DNA from: QHXQ01 sp038322995
GTDB lineage: Bacteria > Acidobacteriota > Blastocatellia > Pyrinomonadales > Pyrinomonadaceae
Direction of reading: 5' to 3'
DNA length: 64,000 nucleotides
Assembly: GCA_038322995.1 (NCBI GenBank)
Contig: JBBQGM010000007.1
Span: forward strand, 1 to 64,000
Part shown: positions 27,165 through 36,799 of the stretch, piece by piece
Numbering within the stretch: position 1 is the stretch's first letter
Layout of the letters: every line of letters begins with the position of its first letter
Notes under the pieces: model-generated
Seen by the model: the letters and a program-made list of their open reading frames with translations, nothing else
What the model was told of the DNA's origin: nothing
Databases searched by the model: none
Position numbers and translations under genes: made by a program

Positions 27165-28919
27165 ATGATTAACCGCGCGGTTTGTTTAATTGTCACCATC
27201 CTGGCCCTCTCGGGTTTCATCGTGTCCCCACCGCAGGCTGCGGCGCAGACGGCGCGCAGCAACGATGTCGTCATCATCATGCCGTTTGAGAATCAGTCGA
27301 ACCGGGCCGAGTTCAACTGGATCGGCGCTAGTTTCGCGGATGCGCTGACCGAGTTATTGAATGTGCCCGGTCTGGCCGTGGTCTCGACGGACGAGCGCGA
27401 GTTGACTTACCAACGGCTGCGCTTGCCGCTCGTCTCCGTGCCCTCGCGCGCGACCGCGATCAAGATTGCGCAGGAGGCGAAAGCCACGCTCGTCTTGTTC
27501 GGTACGTATGATGTAACGCCGAAACAGGATGAGAAATCGCTGCCGGAGATACACGGCACGGTGCGCGTTGTGCGCGTCAACGAAGGCCGGCTCGCCGGCG
27601 ACGTGATGCCCGACGGGCGCTGGGCCTGGCGACCTTATGACTTTGGCGGCCCGCTCGCCAATTTGCAAAAGATGGAAGGCACGCTGGCCTATCAGGTGCT
27701 TTATCAACGAGACAAAGCCTTGCCCTATTCGCTCAACAAAATTTTAGAGCAAGCGACCAAAGTGCCGCCCCGCGCGCTGGAAAGTCTGGCCAAGGGCATC
27801 ATGACCGAAGACCGCGAGAAGCGTTCCAACTATTTGCAGAACGCACTGAAGGAGTATGAGCGGGTGAACGCGGGCGGGGTCTATCCGGCGGCGGCGTTCG
27901 AGTTGGGCAATCTATATTTTCATCAGGAAGATTGGAAGAAGGCGGCGGAGTTTTACACGAAGCTGCAAAAGAAAGACCCGCACTACGCCGAGGCGAGTTT
28001 CTATGCCGCGCTCGCCTACTGGCGCATGCACGATCTGCCTAACGCGCTCGGACTGCTCGCGCCGCTCACGGCCGACGTGCCGCTCACGGGTATCTATAAC
28101 AACGCGGGCGCGCTCTCGGCGCAAGCGGCCCGCGCCGAGAAAGCCCCGGCCGAGCGCGAGCGTTTGTTGAAGGATGCGCTCACGTTTCTTGCGCGGGCCC
28201 GCGACACCGCGCCCGACGATCCGGCCGTGCGTTACAACTACGCCTACACGCTTTTCCTCGCCGGCAAGTATGCGGAGGCGGTGGAACAACTGCGCGCCAT
28301 GCTCACACTAAAACCGCGCGATGGCGAAGCGTTGTTCGTGTTCGCCAAAGCACTTGAGCGCGCCGGCCAGACCGAGCCGGCCACGAACGCAGACAATGAA
28401 GCGCGCCGTTATCTCGCCAATTATGCGAAGGCGCAGACCCAGTGGCAGAAGACGCAGACGCTCGCGGAGGTGCCGCTTCGGCTGAACGAAAAGTTTGATC
28501 GCCCCGACTACATCGCGGTGGTGACGCCACCGGCCGGCAGCGACGCGCCGGCCGATACGACCGCGCAGGATTTGCTCGCCAAAGCCAAGGAGCTATATCA
28601 GGCGGGCAACGACGACGATTCATTGTCCGAACTCAATCGCACGCTTATGGTCGAGCCGATGAACGCCGACGCGCATCTGATGATCGGGCGCATCTATCAG
28701 CGGCGCGGCGACCTACAGCGTTCGGTCAGTTCACTCAAGACTGCGCTCTTCTGGTCAGACCAGAAACTCATCGACGCGCATATTCTCTTGGGCCGCATCT
28801 TCCTTGAGAAGGGCGACCGCGCGCAGGCGCTGACCCACGCGCGCGCCGCCATCCAACTCGACCCCAACAACCAGGAAGCCATCGCCCTGCAACGGCAGAT
28901 CGAGATGGGCACGAAGTAA
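27165..28919 (+). CDS. Exported TPR protein with TolB/FlgO-like N-terminal domain
   Basis: It has a signal peptide (A-V-C-L-I-V-T-I-L-A-L-S-G-F-I-V) ending near A-A-A-Q. Residues about 35-160 form an alpha/beta domain like the N-terminal TolB/FlgO/CsgG type (V-V-I-I-M-P-F-E-N-Q-S, then A-D-A-L-T-E-L-L, then A-T-L-V-L-F-G-T-Y). The rest has two sets of TPRs, at about residues 240-420 and 470-580. ATG 27165 is preferred to an upstream in-frame ATG at 27132, which would extend the signal peptide with basic and aromatic residues. The specific function is unknown. Confidence 0.8.
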   Translation: MINRAVCLIVTILALSGFIVSPPQAAAQTARSNDVVIIMPFENQSNRAEFNWIGASFADALTELLNVPGLAVVSTDERELTYQRLRLPLVSVPSRATAIKIAQEAKATLVLFGTYDVTPKQDEKSLPEIHGTVRVVRVNEGRLAGDVMPDGRWAWRPYDFGGPLANLQKMEGTLAYQVLYQRDKALPYSLNKILEQATKVPPRALESLAKGIMTEDREKRSNYLQNALKEYERVNAGGVYPAAAFELGNLYFHQEDWKKAAEFYTKLQKKDPHYAEASFYAALAYWRMHDLPNALGLLAPLTADVPLTGIYNNAGALSAQAARAEKAPAERERLLKDALTFLARARDTAPDDPAVRYNYAYTLFLAGKYAEAVEQLRAMLTLKPRDGEALFVFAKALERAGQTEPATNADNEARRYLANYAKAQTQWQKTQTLAEVPLRLNEKFDRPDYIAVVTPPAGSDAPADTTAQDLLAKAKELYQAGNDDDSLSELNRTLMVEPMNADAHLMIGRIYQRRGDLQRSVSSLKTALFWSDQKLIDAHILLGRIFLEKGDRAQALTHARAAIQLDPNNQEAIALQRQIEMGTK

Positions 28920-28988
28920 GTAGGACTACGGGGTTGAAGTAATGACTCATTGCTTCAATCCTGTTCCTCCTTCGCCCTGGCATATGTT

Positions 28989-29276
28989 ATGCGCTCGCCC
29001 ATAGTGCTTATTACGCTCGCATTGCTCGGCGCGTTATTGCTGGCCGGACTGGCATTGGTGCTGGCGCTATCGCGGCACAAGAAGGGCGCGGGGCGCAAGC
29101 TTGATCTGACGGGTCGAACGGGGTCGGTCGTAGCCGCGTTGCGTCCTGAAGGCGCGGTGCTGGTGGACGGTGAGTTGTGGCGGGCGCGTGTGCGCGCAGG
29201 CGGCGAGATCGCGCACGGGCGCGTGCGCATCGTCGGGGCGCATGGGGTTGTGTTGGAAGTCGAAGCGGAGCGTTGA
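28989..29276 (+). CDS. NfeD-like membrane protein, short form
   Basis: A 95-residue protein with one N-terminal transmembrane helix (I-V-L-I-T-L-A-L-L-G-A-L-L-L-A-G). A C-terminal OB-fold-like domain of the NfeD type follows (L-T-G-R-T-G-S-V-V-A-A-L-R-P-E-G, then V-V-L-E-V-E). Such proteins partner membrane proteases or stomatins, but none is adjacent. ATG 28989 is chosen as the start of the hydrophobic helix. Confidence 0.65.
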   Translation: MRSPIVLITLALLGALLLAGLALVLALSRHKKGAGRKLDLTGRTGSVVAALRPEGAVLVDGELWRARVRAGGEIAHGRVRIVGAHGVVLEVEAER

Positions 29277-29305
29277 GCGCGGTACCAGGCGGTCTTCATT
29301 ATTCT

Positions 29306-29408
29306 TAGGACTTACGCAGTAGAATAAGGCTTTATTGAAAACAAAGGGCTTATCGGAGCGGCGACTTTCCGTAAGTCGTTGATTCTTCGTTCAACTGCGT
29401 AAGTCCTA
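29306..29408. mobile_element. 103-bp MITE
   Basis: Perfect 15-bp terminal inverted repeats (TAGGACTTACGCAGT) enclose 73 bp without coding capacity. The direct repeat ATTCT flanks both ends (29301-29305 and 29409-29413) and is the target duplication. It is a non-autonomous element that some transposase elsewhere in the genome must have moved. Confidence 0.85.
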
Positions 29409-29413
29409 ATTCT

Positions 29414-30109
29414 GTTATGCCCACCTTGGCGCAGGACGAAACGGCGGGTGCGCGCCACCACTCGGCGCTCGCAGAGTTTCAGCGCGACGAGCGGCGGTCA
29501 TCCTGTTAACCATGCTGCTCATCGCGGCGGCGTTCTTCGCATTCGGCATCATGGTCGGACGCTGGACTGTCGCGGCCGATCACGCACTCTCGCCCGGCGC
29601 GCAAACTGTTGCCTAAGCCGGCCCGGCCAAGTGAATCAGGCTTCATATCCAGAAAACATTTTTCTGTGGCACGCAGAGTGCTTTAAGTGTCATCGGCAAG
29701 CACGGAGGAAGTTAAACCGTGACCCCGCCGCCATCACTTCTCTGAGCGTGGCCTGCCGCTACGCCAGCCGCCCGCCGAGCGACCCTACTTTAATCACATC
29801 TTACAGGAACCCGGTTAGGTAACCGGGTTCTCCCGCTTTTTGTGGCACTTATATTCCCTATCCTTACTGCATCGACACACTTATCTATTTGTCATTCTCT
29901 TTTCGCCCTGAGTGAAATCGCGTGGCCTGACTAACTATTAACGGCCCGAGTGACAATTATTGTCGTGCAGCAGGTGACAATTTTCCGCGCTTTCACTCTA
30001 AATCGTCTATGGCGCTACGCAATTTGTTGCTTGCTCACCGCGCCGCAAAATAAATTTTCCTGCTGCAAATGGCCGCATGGCGGCGCGTATAACCATAGCG
30101 CGCTGACGC
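29414..30109. other. Long gene-poor intergenic region before lnt
   Basis: It holds a possible 34-codon membrane peptide (29512-29616, weak), a CAGAAAA/TTTTCTG hairpin near 29,654-29,670, a GC-rich hairpin with GCACGG/CCGTG arms near 29,700-29,722 and the terminator-like hairpin at 29,807. The set suggests a non-coding transcript of about 190 bases, but no known RNA family was recognised. Confidence 0.3.
29807..29842 (+). terminator. Intrinsic terminator-like hairpin
   Basis: GAACCCGGTT and AACCGGGTTC form a perfect 10-bp stem with an AGGT loop (29807-29830). A CGCTTTTTG stretch follows. Confidence 0.6.
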
Positions 30110-31840
30110 ATGCACGCGCCCTCTGTTAAACTTTGGCCCGTGCCGGATGCAGTGCTACTCGATACGCCGAACAAGCCCAAGCGTTGGCGGCTGCGTGCGC
30201 TCACGCGCTCTGCCGTGCCAACGCGCGCGGGGCTCGCGTCCGCCGTGTTGGCTGCGCTGCTGCTCGTCCTCGCCTTTCCAGACTTCAACCTGTGGCCGCT
30301 CGCATGGCTCGGCCTCGTCCCGTTGCTCGTGACCATTGCGCGCCGCCCACATGCGCGGCAGAGTTTTCTGCTCGGCTGGACAACCGGCACGCTTTTCTTC
30401 TACGGCTCGTGTTGGTGGCTTACCCACTCGCTAATCCACTATGGCGGCATCCCCACCGCGCTTGCCTTTCCCTTACTCTTGCCCGGCGCGCTGATCCTCG
30501 GTCTGTTCCCCGCGCTATTCGCCACCGCACTTGCGCGCCTGTGCGCGCGTTGGGGCGCACGCGCACTCTTCAGCGCGCCCGCACTGTGGGTCGCACTCGA
30601 ATGGGCGCGACTCGGCGCAACCGGTCAACTTTGGAACGCTATTGGTTACGCGCAAGCCTATCACCCTGCCCTCATTCAGACCGCGCGTTGGGGCGGCGTC
30701 TATGCCGTCGGCTTTCTACTTGTGACGGCGAACGCCGCGCTCGCCTACGTGCTTGTATGCCGGAGCGCGCGGGCCGTGTTGACCGCGCTGCTTGTCTGTT
30801 TCTTCGGCGCGCTCATCATTGCCTGCGCATACTTCACCACGCCGCCGAGTCCCCACGGAGACACAGTTGAGCCGAGCGCGTTGGTTGTAGCCGTCCAACC
30901 GAATGTCGCGGTGAACTTCGACCGCACGCCGGAGGAAACCGCTACGCTCATCGCACGGCATCTTTCATTAAGCGCCGCTGCTTTAGCTGAACGCGACGAG
31001 CGGTGGCAGCGCGCGTTCGCTACCAGACAAGCCGCAGGGCAAGACCCGACCGGCATCCGCGCGGCGCAGGCTTTGCCGCGCCTCGTCGTCTGGCCCGAGT
31101 CGCCGATGAATTTTAGTTACGCGCGTGATGAAGACTTCCGCGCGCTCGTCAGCGACTTCGCGCAAACGCATCGGACGGCCGTACTGTTCAATTCACTGGA
31201 GCCAGCACCGGCCGGCGGCGCGTACAATTCGGCGGTGCTGGTGAATGAAGAAGGTCGGCTCGTGGCGCAGTATGATAAGATTCGCCTGTTGCCATTTGGT
31301 GAGTATGTGCCGTTGCCGCGCTGGTTTCCGGGCGCGTGGCTCTTGAGCGGCGTGGTGGGCGATTTCACGCCGGGCACGAAGTACCCGTTAATCCCTATGG
31401 GCACAGCGCGGGCCGGCGTGTTCATCTGTTTCGAGTCGGCGTTTCCCGCCATCGCACGCACGTTTGCGCACGATGGCGCGGACGTGCTGATCAACATCTC
31501 GAACGATGGCTACCTGGGGCGCACGCCGGTTTTGCGCCAGCATTTGGCAAACGCCGTCTTCCGCGCTGTTGAAAATCACCGCCCCGTCCTGCGCGTGACG
31601 AACACAGGCATCAGCGCCGCCATCGCGCCCGATGGCGAAGTGTTCGACGCGACGAACAGTTTCGAGCCGGCCGTACGCACTTGGACGGCGACACGCGCCC
31701 CTGACGGTCAGACTTTTTACACGCGACACGGTGATCTATTTGTTGCGTGGTGTGCCGCCTTTAGCATTTTGATATTTGTTCGTTGTCAGTGGTCGATTGT
31801 CCGTCGCTCAATGTCCCGGAGCCACACGGCAGGTGATTGA
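30110..31840 (+). CDS. lnt: Apolipoprotein N-acyltransferase
   Basis: An integral membrane enzyme that adds the third acyl chain to lipoproteins. The N-terminal half (about residues 40-260) has several hydrophobic helices. The C-terminal half is a nitrilase-type domain with the catalytic triad visible: Glu330 (W-P-E-S), Lys390 (Y-D-K-I-R-L-L-P-F-G-E-Y-V-P) and Cys440 (F-I-C-F-E-S). The last 20 or so residues run into one arm of an inverted repeat (31791-31804), so the extreme C terminus is repeat-derived. Confidence 0.93.
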   Translation: MHAPSVKLWPVPDAVLLDTPNKPKRWRLRALTRSAVPTRAGLASAVLAALLLVLAFPDFNLWPLAWLGLVPLLVTIARRPHARQSFLLGWTTGTLFFYGSCWWLTHSLIHYGGIPTALAFPLLLPGALILGLFPALFATALARLCARWGARALFSAPALWVALEWARLGATGQLWNAIGYAQAYHPALIQTARWGGVYAVGFLLVTANAALAYVLVCRSARAVLTALLVCFFGALIIACAYFTTPPSPHGDTVEPSALVVAVQPNVAVNFDRTPEETATLIARHLSLSAAALAERDERWQRAFATRQAAGQDPTGIRAAQALPRLVVWPESPMNFSYARDEDFRALVSDFAQTHRTAVLFNSLEPAPAGGAYNSAVLVNEEGRLVAQYDKIRLLPFGEYVPLPRWFPGAWLLSGVVGDFTPGTKYPLIPMGTARAGVFICFESAFPAIARTFAHDGADVLINISNDGYLGRTPVLRQHLANAVFRAVENHRPVLRVTNTGISAAIAPDGEVFDATNSFEPAVRTWTATRAPDGQTFYTRHGDLFVAWCAAFSILIFVRCQWSIVRRSMSRSHTAGD

Positions 31841-31867
31841 ATTGAACATAACAACGGACAATCGACT
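31791..31867. repeat. Inverted repeat between lnt and prfB
   Basis: GGTCGATTGTCCGT (31791-31804, inside the lnt C terminus) pairs with ACGGACAATCGACT (31854-31867), 13 of 14 positions matching. It may end or attenuate transcription ahead of prfB, or be another dispersed repeat. Confidence 0.5.
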
Positions 31868-31888
31868 GCGGACACGTTTGGAGGCTAC

Positions 31889-32999
31889 ATGATCGAGACT
31901 TTATCAGCCCAAGAGTTGCGCGCAAGCTATGACGACTTGCGCACGCGCGTCGAGCAACTCGGGAGGTTTCTTTGATGTTGCGGCGCAGCAAGCAGAGTTA
32001 GCGCGGATTGAAGCGCAGGCGTCCGCGCCCGACTTCTGGCAAGATCAAGAGGCGGCGCAACAACTATTGCAGCAACGCAGCCGCGTGGAGAAAGTGGTCA
32101 ATCGCCAGCAGCAGTTCGAGGCCGGAGTGGCGGACGCGGGCGTGCTCTTTGAATTCGCGGAAGAGGACGAAGATAGTCTGCCCGAGTTACGCGCGCTGCT
32201 CGCACGGCTCGACGCAGAGATCGCCGAAGCTGAAACGGAGGTGTTGCTCTCCGGCGACAACGATGCGCTGCCCGCCATCTGCACGATTCATCCCGGCGCG
32301 GGCGGCACGGAATCGCAGGACTGGGCCGAGATGCTGTTGCGTCTCTATCTGAAATGGGCCGAACGGCGCGGCTTCAAAACCGAGGTGCTTGATTATCAAC
32401 CGGGCGAAGAGGCGGGCTTGAAGAGCGTCACGTTTCGCGTCGAGGGCGAATACGCTTACGGTCTCTTGACGGCCGAAGCGGGCGTGCATCGGCTCGTGCG
32501 CATCTCGCCGTTCGATCAAGCGGCCCGCAGGCATACGTCGTTCGCTTCGCTCTTCGTCTATCCAGAGATCGACGAGAACATCGAAGTCGAGATCAACGAT
32601 AAGGATTTGCGTGTGGACACTTATCGCGCGACCGGCGCGGGCGGGCAGCACATCAACACGACCGACTCGGCCGTGCGCATCACACATCTGCCCACGAACA
32701 TCGTCGTCCAATGTCAGAATCAACGCTCGCAACATCAGAACCGCGCCGTCGCCATGCAAGTCTTGCGCGCCCGGCTCTACGAACTCGAATTGGCAAAGCG
32801 TCGGGCCGAAACGAACGCGCTCGCAGCCAACAAGGCCGACAATTCGTTCGGCTCGCAGATCAGAAACTACGTGCTCGCGCCCTACCGGCTCGTCAAGGAC
32901 GCGCGCACCAAACTTGAGCGCGGCGACGTGGACGCGGTGCTGGCCGGCGATATTGACGACTTTATCAAGGCTTACCTGCTCGCGCGGCGCGCGGCTTAA
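31889..32999 (+). CDS. prfB: Peptide chain release factor 2, with programmed +1 frameshift
   Basis: RF2 recognises UGA/UAA. The zero frame starts at ATG 31889 and meets CTT TGA at 31970-31975. A Shine-Dalgarno-like GGGAGG lies three bases before the CTT, the spacing of the classic prfB autoregulatory site. Shifting +1 there reads on as D-V-A-A-Q-Q-A-E-L through to 32,999, giving about 369 residues. The anticodon-like S-P-F tripeptide (R-I-S-P-F-D) and the peptidyl-hydrolysis motif G-A-G-G-Q-H-I-N are intact. Confidence 0.95.
31961..31975 (+). promoter_or_regulatory. prfB +1 frameshift site
   Basis: GGGAGG, three bases, then CTT TGA. The Shine-Dalgarno element and slippery CUU codon cause RF2-dependent frameshifting, so low RF2 raises its own synthesis. 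This is the standard mechanism of the family. Confidence 0.93.
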
Positions 33000-33044
33000 C
33001 GGGTGGACAAGCTGATTCACCGCCCTGACTGAAAGACAGCTTTT

Positions 33045-35717
33045 ATGGCCACTACGCAGGTAGATACGCGGACGAAGTTGCTCGTGCCGCGCAACACGCG
33101 GCTCAACGAGATCGTTGCCATCACACTCTTCGCGCTCGGCGCACTGCTGGCGCTGTGCCTCGTCTTTTTCAACCCGAACGACAATTCGTTGAACTCGGTT
33201 GGCGCAAACGCGACGCGCAATCTCGTCGGGCCGGTGGGCGCTTATGTCGCGGACGCGCTGTTGCAAACGTTCGGCCTCGCCGCGTACCTGCTGCCATTAC
33301 TTCTGTTCGCGCTGGCATGGCGACGATTTCGCACCCGCCGTTTGCATGCGCCGCTGCAACGCATCGTCGGTCTGGTCACCATTCTGCTCGCCGCCGCTGC
33401 GCTGCTTGCGCTGTTCAGGCCCCCGCTACTCTTCGACGGGCGTGTGCGCGCGGGCGGCATGACGGGCACACTGATCGCGGTTACGCTCGTGGGCGCACTG
33501 AACACGGTCGGCGCGGCCATCTTGCTGAGCGCCCTCGCGGCGACCGGCTTGCTGTTGGCAACGAACTTCTCGTTCGCCCGCGCATATGAACGCATGGCCG
33601 GCTCGTTTGATGAACGGTTCGCTTTCTTCCGCACTGTGCCTGAGCGTTTCCATGCATGGCGCGCACAACGTAGCGCGCTCGCGGAACCGCGGGCGGAGCA
33701 ACGCCGCACGGCCGAGGCCGAACGCGAAGCGAGCCGCGCGGCCGTTAAGCCCGAAGGCGAACGCTCACTCGCCGGTCAAGTCGAAGACTTCATGCGCGCG
33801 ACCGCGCCGGCGCAGGCCGCGCCAGCCTCGTCGGCCATCCGCCGCGCGGCGACTGTTGCTGCCGAAGCCGCGCCGCAACCAGTCGTGCGTCCCGACGAAG
33901 CGGCCGTCGCTCCGGCCGCGCCGCCGTTGCCATCACCAACAACCGTTGAATTAACAGAGTCGCAACAGCAAGAGCGCGCGCTTGAGCGCATCGTGACCCA
34001 GGGCACCGCGCCAGCAGCGGACGACGCAGCCACAAATAGCACGGCGGCCCGCCCCCCGCGCCGCACAATTGCGGACACAAAGACGGACGGTGACCTGGCC
34101 GATCAGACAGCGGCAGCAGAGATCGAACAGATGGTGGCCACGGCGGCAGTCGTGCGCACGGAGATCGTGGACGGTAACACGCACGCCGGGCGCACCGACA
34201 AGGCCACGCGGGCCGCTTTGCGCGCCGAGCAACACGCGGCGGCGATGAGCAGCTATCAATTACCACCCGTCGAGTTTTTGAACGCCGCGCCGCCGCGCCA
34301 CGAACAGGCCGACGAAGAGTTGCGCAGTCTGGCCACGCGCGTCGCCGAGAAGTGCAAGGAGTTCAACGTGACCGGCAAGATCGAATACATCTGCCCCGGC
34401 CCCGTCGTGACGACCTACGAATTCAAGCCCGATCCAGGCGTGAAGTATGCGCGCGTCACAGGTCTCGTGGATGATCTCTGTCTCGCGCTCAAAGCCGAAT
34501 CGATCCGCATCGACCGCGTGCCCGGCAAGGCGCACGTCGGCATCGAAGTGCCGAACCAACAACGCGACAACATCATGCTGCGCGAAGTCGTCGAGTCGCG
34601 CCACTTTCAGGAGTCACCCTCGAAGCTCACGCTCGCATTGGGGAAGACGATTGACGGCTTAAACTACGTTGCCGATCTGGCGCGCATGCCGCATCTCTTG
34701 ATCGCGGGCGCGACCGGCACGGGCAAGTCGGTCTGTCTCAACTCACTCGTCGTCTCGATCATCTACAAAGCGCGGCCCGACGAAGTGAAGTTCATCATGA
34801 TCGACCCGAAGCGTTTGGAGTTAGGTCTCTACGCCGACATCCCGCATCTGGCCACGCCAATCATCACGGAACCGAAGCGCGCCTCTTACGCTTTGAAGTG
34901 GGCCGTGGGGGAGATGGAGCGGCGCTATAAACAACTCGCGCAGTGGGGCGTGCGCAACATCGACGGCTACAATCAGGAAGGCGCGCGGCGCAATCTGGTC
35001 GAAGACTTTGACGACGCGGGCCAGCCGTGGCCGACGCTGCCTTACCTCGTCATCATCATTGACGAGTTGGCCGATCTGATGATGGTCTCGGGCCACGAAG
35101 TCGAAGAAGCGATCACGCGCCTCGCGCAGATGGCCCGCGCCGTCGGCATCCATCTCGTGCTGGCGACGCAACGCCCGTCCGTCGATGTCATCACGGGTCT
35201 GATCAAAGCGAATTTCCCTTCGCGCATCGCCTTCCGCGTTTCATCCAAAGTTGACTCGCGCACGATCATTGACGCGAACGGCGCGGAGCAACTATTGGGG
35301 CGCGGCGACATGTTATTTTTGCCGCCCGGCACGTCGCGGCTCGTGCGCGTGCATGGCGCGTATCTGGATGAGGCGGAGATCGGGCGCATCGTCAAGCACG
35401 TCAAAGAGCAAGGGCAGCCGCTCTACGACGAGACCATCACGTTGTCGGAAGAGGAAGCGACGGGCACGGAGGGCGGCGGCGAACACGACGAGTTGTTTGA
35501 TCAAGCGTTGCGCATCTGCGTCGAAATGAAGCGCGCCTCAACTTCCGTGATGCAACGCCGGCTGCGCATCGGCTATGGCCGGGCTGCGGCGATCCTCGAC
35601 GCGATGGAGCGCGAAGGCTTCATCGGCCCCGCTGACGGCGCACGGCCACGGCAAATCTTGGGGCGCGCTTACGAATCCGTCGCGCACTGGGAAGAACAGG
35701 AACGGAACGCAGGCTGA
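33045..35717 (+). CDS. ftsK: DNA translocase FtsK/SpoIIIE
   Basis: An 890-residue septal DNA pump. N-terminal transmembrane helices (about residues 22-190) are followed by a Pro/Ala/Glu-rich linker (about 200-400). The motor has Walker A G-A-T-G-T-G-K-S (about 555-562) and Walker B Y-L-V-I-I-I-D-E-L-A-D. The C-terminal winged-helix gamma domain (R-R-L-R-I-G-Y-G-R-A-A, residues about 830-885) reads KOPS sites. It starts 45 bp after prfB. Confidence 0.95.
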   Translation: MATTQVDTRTKLLVPRNTRLNEIVAITLFALGALLALCLVFFNPNDNSLNSVGANATRNLVGPVGAYVADALLQTFGLAAYLLPLLLFALAWRRFRTRRLHAPLQRIVGLVTILLAAAALLALFRPPLLFDGRVRAGGMTGTLIAVTLVGALNTVGAAILLSALAATGLLLATNFSFARAYERMAGSFDERFAFFRTVPERFHAWRAQRSALAEPRAEQRRTAEAEREASRAAVKPEGERSLAGQVEDFMRATAPAQAAPASSAIRRAATVAAEAAPQPVVRPDEAAVAPAAPPLPSPTTVELTESQQQERALERIVTQGTAPAADDAATNSTAARPPRRTIADTKTDGDLADQTAAAEIEQMVATAAVVRTEIVDGNTHAGRTDKATRAALRAEQHAAAMSSYQLPPVEFLNAAPPRHEQADEELRSLATRVAEKCKEFNVTGKIEYICPGPVVTTYEFKPDPGVKYARVTGLVDDLCLALKAESIRIDRVPGKAHVGIEVPNQQRDNIMLREVVESRHFQESPSKLTLALGKTIDGLNYVADLARMPHLLIAGATGTGKSVCLNSLVVSIIYKARPDEVKFIMIDPKRLELGLYADIPHLATPIITEPKRASYALKWAVGEMERRYKQLAQWGVRNIDGYNQEGARRNLVEDFDDAGQPWPTLPYLVIIIDELADLMMVSGHEVEEAITRLAQMARAVGIHLVLATQRPSVDVITGLIKANFPSRIAFRVSSKVDSRTIIDANGAEQLLGRGDMLFLPPGTSRLVRVHGAYLDEAEIGRIVKHVKEQGQPLYDETITLSEEEATGTEGGGEHDELFDQALRICVEMKRASTSVMQRRLRIGYGRAAAILDAMEREGFIGPADGARPRQILGRAYESVAHWEEQERNAG

Positions 35718-35830
35718 AGAGTTTTGCCTGTTGTTTGTGGCCAGCAGCCTGTTGCATTGATAGGGCTAACAACCTTGCTAAGCAGGCACAACGGATGCCG
35801 GCCAACTGATCGTCGCCGGGTTTGAAATAC

Positions 35831-35865
35831 TTTTCCACAGGTTCTGTGGAAAAGCCTGTGGAAAA
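35831..35865. repeat. Cluster of three TTTTCCACA-type boxes
   Basis: TTTTCCACAG and CTGTGGAAAA form a 10-bp inverted repeat with a 3-base loop (35831-35853). A third TGTGGAAAA copy ends at 35865. The boxes differ by one base from the DnaA-box consensus TTATCCACA. They lie between ftsK and the ComEA-like gene; they could be DnaA-binding sites or just an ftsK terminator. Confidence 0.4.
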
Positions 35866-35934
35866 CTGGCCTTTTGGCGTTACAAGTTTCTGACAAATTT
35901 AGACTTCTAGCATTTTGCACACGCACGCGGCAAA

Positions 35935-36324
35935 ATGTGGCCGACCTTTTTTCAGCAATGTTTTAGCGGCAATGCAAAGCCTGCGCAACGGCGCGCGGGC
36001 GGTTGGCTGCGTGTCGCATTCTGCCATACCCTCATCGGCGTAAGCGTCTCATGCGTCAAGTTGCCCCGCCACGCACAAGCGCCAACAGCTGCGTTAACAT
36101 CGATTGGGCAAGCCAAGCCGACGGTCGCGCCGCGCATCGACATCAACACAGCGTCGCGCCACGAGTTTGAACAACTACCAGGCATCGGCCCGGGGATCGC
36201 GGCGCGCATCATCGAACACCGCGCCCGCTATGGCCCTTTCCGGCGCATCGAGCATCTGCTCATCGTGCGCGGCATCAGCGAACGACGCTTTGCCCAACTC
36301 CGCCCGCTCATCAAAACGGAATAA
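35935..36324 (+). CDS. ComEA-like helix-hairpin-helix DNA-binding protein
   Basis: A 129-residue protein with a weak N-terminal hydrophobic segment (about residues 28-42). The C-terminal HhH pair has the family signature I-D-I-N-T-A-S...L-P-G-I-G-P-G-I-A-A-R-I-I-E-H-R...G-P-F-R-R-I-E-H-L. ComEA binds incoming DNA in the periplasm during transformation, and comEC lies close by on the opposite strand, which supports this role. Confidence 0.82.
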   Translation: MWPTFFQQCFSGNAKPAQRRAGGWLRVAFCHTLIGVSVSCVKLPRHAQAPTAALTSIGQAKPTVAPRIDINTASRHEFEQLPGIGPGIAARIIEHRARYGPFRRIEHLLIVRGISERRFAQLRPLIKTE

Positions 36325-36329
36325 GTCTG

Positions 36330-36698
36330 CTATCTACCAAAGTCGTCGCTGAGACGGGTGATGTCGTCCTCGCCGAGATAGTCACCACGTTGAATTTCGA
36401 TGAAGATGAGGTGATCGGGGCCGGGGTTGGCAACGCGATGGAGCGCGCCAATGCCGATGTCCACTGTTTCGCCGACGCGTACCGTGCGCTCTGCGCCGTC
36501 GAGCGTAAGGAGAGCTGTGCCCGCAACGACCATCCAATGCTCCGCGCGGCGCGCGTGCTTCTGATAGCTCAGCCGCTTGCCCGCCAGCACCTCGATGCGC
36601 TTGACCTTATAACCTGTACCTTCATCTAGCACTGTGAACGAACCCCATGGGCGTTCATCAAAGCGCGGCGCGGTCTCAGTCGGTTGCTTCTCTGCCAA
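36330..36698 (-). CDS. Cupin, mannose-6-phosphate isomerase type II-like
   Basis: A 122-residue single cupin resembling the C-terminal isomerase domain of ManC-type proteins: R-P-W-G-S-F, Y-K-V-K-R-I-E-V-L-A-G-K-R-L-S-Y-Q-K-H and H-W-M-V-V-A-G-T. It could isomerise mannose-6-phosphate or bind a related sugar. It is convergent with the ComEA-like gene, their stops being 5 bp apart. Confidence 0.8.
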   Translation of the reverse strand: MAEKQPTETAPRFDERPWGSFTVLDEGTGYKVKRIEVLAGKRLSYQKHARRAEHWMVVAGTALLTLDGAERTVRVGETVDIGIGALHRVANPGPDHLIFIEIQRGDYLGEDDITRLSDDFGR

Positions 36699-36799
36699 AA
36701 CTTGTGCCCTCAGTTCCTTGCCCGCAAGCTGTGTCGCTTACCCTACCTTCAGCAATATAACGGGCCGGCGCGGTTCATTCAATCATGCGCGCGCCTGAA

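Noticed and set aside
29640..29842. Cyclic-di-GMP (GEMM) riboswitch or SRP RNA
   Set aside because: The conserved core motifs of either RNA could not be found; only generic hairpins are present.
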